Below are positions 55,936 through 64,000 of a stretch of DNA of 64,000 nt, piece after piece; position 1 is the first letter of the stretch; the number at the start of each line of letters is the position of its first letter. Under the pieces are notes generated by a model. That model made no database searches, was not told the origin of the DNA, and worked only from the letters and a program-made list of their open reading frames with translations. The position numbers and the translations under genes are program-made. Source of the stretch: Eonycteris spelaea (lineage: Eukaryota; Chordata; Mammalia; Chiroptera; Pteropodidae); assembly GCA_003508835.1 (NCBI GenBank), contig PUFA01000066.1, forward strand, positions 1-64,000, read 5' to 3'.

Positions 55936-56686
55936 AATTCTTGCTAATTTCTTTGCCCAGATTTGCCTTTCATGCTGATTACATATATAAAATTTTAACT
56001 GAAAAATCCCTGTATGTCAGCCTTAATACATTCATCTCTCCCATCCTAGATTCTTTCAACATAACCTACAAATGACCTCTCAAAGGCACCAACCTACACA
56101 TGTAATGAGCCAGTCCACATAAAGGCATTGTTCATATCTCCTGGGCTTAACCTGCCAAAATCCCATTTGTTTCTGTATTTTGTCAATGACCCCATTGGAT
56201 TTCCATGTAAGTGGTACTAAAATAATCATCGTTAAATTATTTCATAGGCCTCAAATCAATGAGCATTCAAACCCTGACAACATTCCTATTCTAGAGAAAT
56301 GTCTCTGGCACTCCAGGGACCAGCAATATGGAAATTGTGACTTTCCAGTTGGGAGCTAAGAGTTTTGAACCAAGCTGTACCTCTGTAGTCAGAGTGTGGT
56401 TCAAGACTCATTGCCCTTCGCCCTGACTGCCTTATGCATTTTCTCATCTAGGACTGAGCCTCAAAGATGAGTCCAGTTCTATGAGCAGCCTAGGCCAGTA
56501 TTCTAAGGGCTGTAAACAATAGGAGGAACTGTAGCCCAGGGTAAAGCCACAGTGGGCATTCTAGCTCAGTCCCAGCAGTGGCTTCTGGACCATAGGCTTA
56601 GTCTTGGAAAAATTTGGGGGAACTGGTAGAAAACATAGGTTAGAGATTTCACCCTACCTAGCCCCTTACCCAGGAATTACTCCTAT

Positions 56687-56732
<46 letters not shown>

Positions 56733-58254
56733 AGACAAATAAAACAAGAAGGTAACTTTCAGGTATTGAGGCAAAGTTTAGTATCCCAGACCATCCTGAG
56801 TCCATATAAAACTTTGTTCTAGGCTATAACCTACCTGGTATCCATTCACAGATTCTAAAGATTTTCCTACCTCTGACTATTGTGCAACACAGTATATATA
56901 AAGAAATCTCAAGTATAACTTCCTTGAAAAGTCTTTCAGAATCATATTCTAGGATTCCAAAGAATACTCTCTGGAGACAAAGAATTAGAGACTATGACTA
57001 CCGAAAGTCCATTCGGCCTCAAGTTTTCAGATTTCTTCTCACTCAGTCTTAAATTTGCCTCTAAGATAAAGGTACATGTGTACTGTCTGTGGTGCTGAAG
57101 GAAAATATTCACAAGAACCCACAGTGATCAGTAAAAAAGCACAGAGCCAGATGACATTTCAGGCCTTCCCGCAGGGCTGCATACCCTTCTACAAAAAGCT
57201 TCTGTATGAGAGAAGTAACACAGGGTATAAATAAATCTATAAAAACCCAAATGGGTTTCATATTAGATTCAAGTGAGATATTTTAAGGGGATGATCACTG
57301 ATAAAAAAAAAAAGGGGGGGACAAAGATGAAAAGATAAAATAAGGTCTTAGGATACACACCAGAGACAGAAGGAAAAGATTATGGTCCTGACCCGGTCTC
57401 TTTCCCAAGTCATATCTGATCACTATAGAAAATGAAAGGGGAAAATTCCATTACATATGACAGAGAAATGAGAAGCAGTTTCCAAACTATTTAATTTCTG
57501 GTTCAAGAGCCCCGAAGAAAAGATTCAGTGGAGCAGAGCTTGGAATGTGGCACAAATTTGATCATCATCCAAGAGACACTCGATGCATTTTGCCTACGTA
57601 TCCGGGTACAGAGCAGAGAGAAGAGGCAAAGAAGGGGAAACCCCATCATGGCCACAAGACTCTGACCTCTTCCCCATGCAAGCCTCCCCTTCCATCTCCC
57701 ATAGGGTAACAGCTCCGATCCTTCGGAGTCTGGCCTCCGCTGGATCTGATGGGTCACCCCCTCCTTGTCATTTCCATGTCCAGCAGCCTGACACCAGTCT
57801 CATCCTGCCAGTCTCCTCATCAGATCCATTCATGATCTGTTCACTGCCAAACCTCTTTAACTCTACCCGCCGTTGCCGAAGTAATTATCCTCAAACATCA
57901 TGTATATTTTTCGGGCCCTTGACCCAGAACACGTAGTGTCTGTGATTAATATCTTAATTCCACCCAATATCCAAGTCCCCCATGTCTGTCCCATAGTATT
58001 TACATTTCCCATAATGTGCTTTGTGTCTCCAACTTCCTAATCTTTTTTCGAGTATCATTATTTTTGAGATGAGAAAAATGACCTGAAAGACGCTCTTTAA
58101 TCCAGTTCTGACTATGTATCCATTCTGGACTGAAGTCTTGAATGTTTGAAGATGACTTGACCTATGTCTGATAGTATCTCATACTTTCATTCCTGTCTTA
58201 GTACCTCGATTCTCAGATGAGAACTTTCTTCCATGAGTGACGCAATCTCTCCTA
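55936..58254. other. Intergenic, no gene seen
   Basis: A (CA)n run lies at 56691-56727 and an A/G homopolymer pair at 57302-57319. A 117-codon frame at 57583-57936 has no domain. No WFDC3 exon, the next gene expected in human, is visible. Confidence 0.45.
56691..56727. repeat. (CA)n microsatellite
   Basis: About 18 uninterrupted CA units. Confidence 0.95.
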
Positions 58255-58760
58255 CTTCTTCATTCATTAGACACATTCATTGAGCACATTCTCTAAGCCA
58301 GATACCATATGAGGCATGCGAAAAGGTAATGAGCAAAGAGGGCTGTGCCCTGTCTGGAGAGGAGACAGAGAATCTAATAATCACTCAAATATCTGATGAC
58401 AAACTGTGATACATGTTCTACAAGAAAGGCATAGAGTGTTATCAGCAGGTGGAGAAGGGAAACTTAATCTATCCATAGAATCAGCAAATACTTTGATATT
58501 TGAGCAGGCATGTGAAGCAAAATTAGGCACGGGGAACAAGTATTCCTATCAGAGGGAACAATATGTGCAAACATTGAGGCAAGATCGATCATAACATGCA
58601 AAGAATTATGTGCCCCCACAGGGCACAGTGAGAATAGAAAGGTTAGCAAGCTCCAAGTCATGTAGGACCTTATATGTCAAGGAAAGTAGTTTGAATTGGG
58701 TAAGAATAGAAGTTTTTGAAAAGGAGACTGTTTTTAAGAGATCTTTAAGGAATTCTGGTT
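58255..58760 (-). mobile_element. L2 (antisense)
   Basis: 'tcattgagcacattctctaa', 'ctgtctggagaggagacaga' and 'caagaaaggcatagagtg' follow the reverse of the L2 3' end. It is old and decayed. Confidence 0.65.
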
Positions 58761-58799
58761 CTGAGAATAGCAGAGTAGCTGACATTGAACTTACTATTC

Positions 58800-60110
58800 T
58801 ATGATAAGAATGATCATATCTTGACAAAATGTAAAAAACAACTATTTTGAGGTACTAGAGAATGACCAAAATTAAGCAGAACGTGGATAGGGTTTAAGAC
58901 AAGAACCACACCAGTTTTACGTGGCTTTTGCACTGAAGACTATGTCAAATCCCACATGCATGTGGCAGATACACGTCAAGCAGAAAGCCACAGTCTCAGG
59001 TCCTGAGCAGTCAGGGGATGATATTCAGGATGGTCTGCCAAAGCGATAACATAGCGAGGGGGAAATCCAGGGAGGAGGGAACCACGAAGGGGAAGTCTCC
59101 AAAACCTTTTTATAAACTCCTCTCCAATCCTTGATGGACTCCTCCATCTCTTGTCCAGTGAGAGTTCAAGGGTTCAAGGTAGTGATACTGGAAGGCTGGA
59201 AAACTGGGCAGAGATTTCAGCTGCTGCCCATCAGAGATGACATTTCAAGTCTGAAGCCTGATATGTTAGAAGAACTTGATAAGCACCTCAGCTTTAAATC
59301 GAAAGCCTATAAGGACCATGACTTGGGAGTAAAGGCAATTTTTCAAGACTAAACTAATGGATTATTCGAATAGATCTGCCCAAACAAAGCATAAAACCAA
59401 GTCTTCACAAATTCAAGTGATCCAGCAATAATTTAACTGCTTGCTAAGAAGAAAAGACAACATGCTTCTGAGGAAGATGACACAGTCCAATCCAAAGTTG
59501 CTATAATGCATCATTTGCAATGTACGTGATATAATCAAAAATTGTATTTGAAGAACATGAATATGTGACCAATTATTAGATATAGCAGTAGATATAGACA
59601 CACCAAGTTAGCTCTATGATGAACAAATCAAACTTTTAAGTAATTATGATAAGTATGTTTTAAAGTCTACAGAAAAAGATGGCTATAGTAGATGAAGAAT
59701 TGAGGGATTTCAGGAAACATTAGAAAATGTAAAAAAGGAAACAAAGGGAAATTCTGGGACTGAAAACATAACACCTGGAATTCATTGAATGAAAATAACA
59801 GCAAATTTGATACAGCAGAAAAAAATAATTAATGAAATTGAATGTAGCTCAATAGAAATCATCCAAAATGAAGCATGAAGAGAAAAAAACATGTCTTGAA
59901 AAGGCACGAGTTCTCACTGACCTGCAGACAGTACCGTACAGGTCAAGTACATGTAAATAGTCCTAGAAGGAGAGGGGAAGGAGGGTAGGGTGAAGAACAC
60001 ATCTGAAAATATAGTAGGTTATCATATTCAAATTGCTGAAAATAAAAGATTTTAAACAGAATCTTGCAAGCAGCTGGAGGGACGAAAGGACACATTACAC
60101 ACAAAAATAG
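58800..60110 (+). mobile_element. Old L1 5'/ORF1 region (sense)
   Basis: Wording such as 'agatgaagaattgaggga', 'tgaaattgaatgtagctc' and the ORF1-like 'aatcttgcaagcagctggag' near the end indicates a decayed L1. It is cut by the GC-rich segment that follows. Confidence 0.55.
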
Positions 60111-60620
60111 AAATTGTCAATGATAAAAATGGCCACAGCAGTGTCCCTGGGTCCCTTGGCACTCCCGGCCGCTGTGGCAATGGAAGACACTGCCCCGCAG
60201 AGCCCACAGACACTACGGGTGGGGGTGGGGGAATCCAGTCTTCCTTCTAGTGAGATATGGACTGGGCACTGCGGGCCGCATGGCCCCGCAGGACCCTTCC
60301 TCAGCCCCAGGGCAATACTGTCCAAGACCACAGAGGCCACACCCCCCACTTCTTTCCCGGAAGAAGATTGGTTGGGGTGGGAGAAAGGTCCTCCATACCA
60401 GCCACTCACCTCTCACCAGGGTTCAGACACCAAGGTAGAGGTCTTCTTCGCCCTTTTGGGAATGACTCGTGTGGCCAGTCCTTGCAGAATAATGGCGTTA
60501 TCAACACCAGACCCAGCTCCTGGTTCTTAGGCCCTGTCCAGAAGCCACAGAGACTAGGCATGGTTGTGTGTGATCTTCAGATAGGTTCTTTGCCTCAGTG
60601 AGCTTCAGTGTATCTGGAGA
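60111..60620. other. GC-rich segment of unknown origin
   Basis: An abrupt change from AT-rich L1 to GC-rich sequence ('cccggccgctgtggcaatgg'). Overlapping open frames of 138 and 114 codons occur but match no family I know. It may be a retrocopy or a non-L1 insertion in the L1. There is no clear tail. Confidence 0.35.
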
Positions 60621-60889
60621 TACTAATCCCTGCCTGAACAACCTCATTTGAGTGTTGGGAAAAATATACCCAAAGAGCATTGTGAAGGGAAATATCCAAA
60701 AAGGGAGTGGTTATTTTAAATACATGGAGTGTGAAGGAAAAGTGTCAACCAACAAGAGTACAAAATCCTAAGGGTAGGTAAGAAGGGGAAAGTAAGGGAG
60801 GGAAGTATATCTAATTCGTCTCTATATCTCCAGTGTCCAGACCAGTCAGTCAGTGACTGCTCCATCGAGAACTGCTGAATCAAAGAACA

Positions 60890-61010
60890 AGACTAGACTC
60901 ATCAGGGGATCACTTCGTTAAGTTATATAAATGTCTAATCACTATGTTGTACACCTAAAACTAATATGATATTGTATGTCAGCTGTAATTGAAAAAAATT
61001 TTAAATGTTT
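60890..61010 (+). mobile_element. L1 3' terminus (sense)
   Basis: 'caggggatcacttcgttaag' and 'tgtatgtcagctgtaattg' are the L1 3' end, like the one at 2090-2195. Confidence 0.8.
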
Positions 61011-61239
61011 TTTTAAAAAGGAAGAACAAGAGCATGTAAACTACATACTTGGCTGATGAGATTTCTCAGGGCTCACACTAGAGGGGAAGAAGATTCAAAA
61101 AACAATGGAAGAAGATTCAAAAAACAATGCCTTGCATGCACTGTGTTAATTGCTAGGCAGTCACAAAGAAAATAGGAAAAATAAAGGAAGTAGGGAAACA
61201 AAACTCTCATAGGCTACTGAAAGTATATATTGATTCTTT

Positions 61240-61400
61240 TCTTCATTCTTTTCAATTACAGTTGACATTCAACATCATTTTATATTAGGTTCAGGTATAC
61301 AGAATAGTGGTTAGATATTTATGTAATTAATGCAGTGATTCTCCCAGTTAGTTTAATACTCACCTGGCACTACATATATTGATTTTTTTTTAAATCTTTT
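61240..61400 (-). mobile_element. L1 3' terminus (antisense)
   Basis: 'caattacagttgacattcaa' and 'aggttcaggtatacagaat' are the reverse of the same L1 end, so two L1 tails lie head to head over 0.5 kb. Confidence 0.75.
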
Positions 61401-62626
61401 GGAGAACAATTTGTCTATAATTATCAAAATTTTAAATATACACATCATTTAGCCCAGCAATTTCATTCTGGAACTTTAGCCTAGTGAATAAATATTGAAA
61501 AAAAAGTTCAAATGAACTTGAAGCCATCTGGCAAAGGTCATGAGAAACAAGGCCAGCAACAGCTACAGAGTTCTGGAGCCTTGTTACACAATAAAAAAAT
61601 AATAAATATTTAAGAAAACAGAATATTTTCATAATGAAAAGTTACGTCTGTGACATATTATTGAAAGATAAAAGCCTATTACAGCATGAGAAGGAAACTT
61701 TTTCCTCACCTTCAGCTCCACAAATAATTTGTTTGCTCTGTGACTTTGTACAAGAAACATAACGTGATGGATAAATGTTCATCATAAATGTTGCCAAACT
61801 GCAGAAGCATTCTGTATCATATGAAAAGGGGGTGCATAACGTTAGGTCCTGATTTATTACGTGCAATTCAGTAGGCATCTGGAGTATAGACCCAGCTTTT
61901 TAACTTTTTTTCAAAGTGGCTTGAAAAAGCTGGAAGGAACTCAATGGTCAGCCTGTAACTAAGCTTCTATCTAGAGCATGGTTTTTTGGTTTCTCTTGCT
62001 GGGAAATGGTCTCTGACTTAGATCTCTGCTGCCCTCTGGTGGCTTTGAAAATAAAAGCGCCCTGCAAAGAATTCTCTCGAAACTCTTGGCCCATTGATGA
62101 TCCCACACATGCGCCTCCAAAACAGGTCTGAGCCCCGGGGAGGAGAGGAGGAGCACCTGAGCCCCACCACCACCACTCCAAATAGGCCTTGAGCCCTCAC
62201 TGAACACCTTCACTCCATCTCAACCCTTGACGTCTGCCTCTAACACAATCCCAAATTCAAATTCAGCCCTTCAGCTCCTGCTCGCTTGCTGCCTTCTCTC
62301 TTCTCTCCCTCCCTGCCCCCCTCATGTTATTGCTACCTATAGGCAGGTCAGCGGCTGCCATGTGGACGTGGGTGGGCTGCCCCAAATGAGAAAGAAAGAT
62401 CTGGAAAGGACCCCTCTCCCGGTACTCAGTCAGAGCTGCCTGGGGCTCCTCCTAGCCTAGAAGAAAATCATCCGACAGTATTTCAAGATTCCCAGACAGT
62501 TGTTGTTCATTGAAAGCTCTTCTGTGCTGATTTTTTTTTAACTATGTGCATGTATTGTTTTGATTTAATAAACACGAAAATGATAATCAGAACAAGGGCG
62601 AGGGGATCTGCCGAAAGGATCAGCAG
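61401..62626. other. Intergenic, no gene seen
   Basis: A 77-codon plus-strand frame at 62227-62460 begins with a hydrophobic stretch (LQLLLACCLLSSLPPC) but shows no WAP or Kunitz pattern. An AATAAA lies at 62567. Not enough for a gene call. Confidence 0.35.
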
Positions 62627-62722
62627 CCTATCACACTGACGCCCGGTCCTTCCCAGATCCTATCACACTGACGCCGGTCCTTCCCAGATCCTATCACACT
62701 GACGCCGGGTCCTTCCCAGTTC
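62627..62722. repeat. Three-copy ~32-bp minisatellite
   Basis: The unit 'cctatcacactgacgccggt' plus 'ccttcccagat' occurs three times with 1-bp length differences. Confidence 0.92.
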
Positions 62723-63307
62723 CCCACAACGTGAACCTGGAGCTCTAGGTGTCCCTGGCATGGCCACCGCGAGGCTCAGGCCAGCCTCTCTCTTCCAGAT
62801 CACGCAACACGGACTCTCCTCAAAGAAATGAATGTTCTGAACCCAATTGAAATCACAATTTCGCGTGCCATGGGAAATTGTTTTTTATTTATAACTCACC
62901 TTTATTCCCTTAAAGTTGGAAATTATAAAAGCATTTTTGCGGTATCTAAGGTGAGCACTGATACTTTTCTGTTGTAAAAGCCCTGCCTACTTAGCAATTT
63001 CTGTCCAAATTTTAATTGCATGTCTTTTGATCCAGTGCAGCACATATAGTTCATTCTCTACTTACCCTCACAGCACACTCTCCTTTTCTGCTAATAGAAC
63101 CTTTATTTTTATATCCTGGTAGGCCCCTCCCTTAGCCTCAGGGATGAAGCTTGATTAATCTAAGACAGTCACGTTTTCCCAAGTTTACAGATATTTGCTT
63201 TCCTTTGCAGCAACAGTTCATGCCAATGAAATGAGAAGGGACGTCTGGGGAGGAGGCAGCCTCTGGGAAAATGGACTCTGTCATTAAAAGGAAAACACCA
63301 TTTTAGA

Positions 63308-63466
63308 TCATTTTTCGAGTACCATTTGAGGTAGTCGTCTTTGCCGGTATCCTCTATGCACACCTTCTTCCTGCTGTGTGTATAGCATTTCCCTTGAGGT
63401 GACCAGCACAAGGACAGAAGCCAACACACTGAGGATGGAGGAAAAGGAAGGAACGAGTCTGGTCAT
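63308..63466 (-). CDS. Possible 52-residue secreted peptide
   Basis: A short minus-strand frame starting MTRLVPSFSSILSVLASVLV. It has a plausible signal peptide, then a hydrophilic tail with a basic RQRR site. An alternative 86-codon frame overlaps at 63169-63429. No splice sites, poly(A) signal or known family support it, so it may be chance. It is listed because signal-peptide first exons are the hallmark of this locus. Confidence 0.15.
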   Translation of the reverse strand: MTRLVPSFSSILSVLASVLVLVTSREMLYTQQEEGVHRGYRQRRLPQMVLEK

Positions 63467-64000
63467 TAGTGCTGTGGTTGAACTGCAAAACCAGCCTCAC
63501 TGCTTCCCTCCAGACTCCAACGTGAGAAAATTAAATGCCTTTACTGACTAAGCCACTTTGAGTTCAGTTTTCTATTACTTTCATTCTTTCATTTATTCAA
63601 TGAATATTTATTGAGGGCCTTTTTTTTTTGCTGGGCTCTATTTAAGAAACTAGAACTCTACTAAGAATATACCTAGATTCACCTGCAAAAGTAGGCCAAG
63701 GTTTATGTACAAGGATATTGATGTCCAACAAAGGGTGACTTGCTAAATTGGTTATTGTCATCGAGTTCTAGTAAAAGAATGTATGTGACGATATAAAAGA
63801 TCTCCAAGACATATGATCCACTTTTATACCTAAAAAATATTTTTTTTAATTATATTTTAATGTCATGGTTCCAAGACGTCCTCTGCCTACTAGAAGGAGA
63901 CAAACTGCCTGTCTTGGAGCCAAGGGCTGGCCCCCAAAGAAGGTCGAAGGTGGGGACATCCAAGTGACTAGAGTAAACTAGCCACTCACCCCAGTTCCAT
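63467..64000. other. Window end, no gene seen
   Basis: Contains a short patch (63580-63620) resembling an L2/MIR end ('caatgaatatttattgaggg'). No exon is seen. Confidence 0.4.

Noticed and set aside
60114..60530. 138-codon open frame
   Set aside because: GC-rich block with several overlapping long frames and no domain. Kept only as a sequence of unknown origin.
55800..64000. WFDC3, expected after SPINT4/5
   Set aside because: No repeated WAP exons or cysteine pattern on either strand up to the window end.

Overview
This is mammalian genomic DNA. It has small intron-containing genes with GT/AG splice sites and AATAAA poly(A) signals, set among L1, L2, MIR, ERVL and Tigger relics. The genes identify the telomeric part of the WFDC/Kunitz (whey acidic protein four-disulfide core) protease-inhibitor locus, at 20q13 in human. 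They occur in the order WFDC10A(+), WFDC11(+), WFDC10B(-), WFDC13(+), SPINT4(+), then a second Kunitz gene(+) that I read as SPINT5-like. A 5S-rRNA-derived SINE with its own non-5S tail at 17.3 kb, and a truncated second copy with the same tail at 33.2 kb, match the MEG-R type of SINE known from fruit bats. The best guess for the source is therefore a pteropodid bat; the genus cannot be fixed from the sequence.

Layout. 0-8 kb: mostly repeats (L1 3' ends, an MLT2-type ERVL LTR, MIR, a Tigger relic), with one broken Kunitz-domain exon at 3.44 kb that keeps its splice sites. 8.1-12.07 kb: left arm of a large inverted duplication carrying WFDC10A. 12.07-26.34 kb: spacer, with nested antisense L1 copies, the 5S SINE and WFDC11. 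26.34-29.9 kb: right arm carrying WFDC10B on the minus strand. 29.9-34.4 kb: L1 and ERVL relics. 34.5-37 kb: WFDC13, open but lacking three of eight WAP cysteines. 42.7-44.4 kb: SPINT4. 53.6-55.8 kb: the SPINT5-like gene, a tandem paralogue of SPINT4. 55.8-64 kb: repeats, a short minisatellite and no gene I can support firmly.

Biology. All intact genes encode a signal peptide in exon 1 and an eight-cysteine WAP domain or six-cysteine Kunitz domain in exon 2. They are therefore small secreted proteins; in other mammals this locus is expressed mainly in the male reproductive tract. The most striking pattern is in the WFDC10 inverted duplication. The arms are nearly identical over long tracts, which suggests gene conversion. 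An island of about 0.3 kb covering the exon 2 acceptor and the first half of the WAP domain is strongly diverged and differs in length. Relative to my recollection of the human order, WFDC11 is flipped, as expected if the spacer inverted by recombination between the arms.
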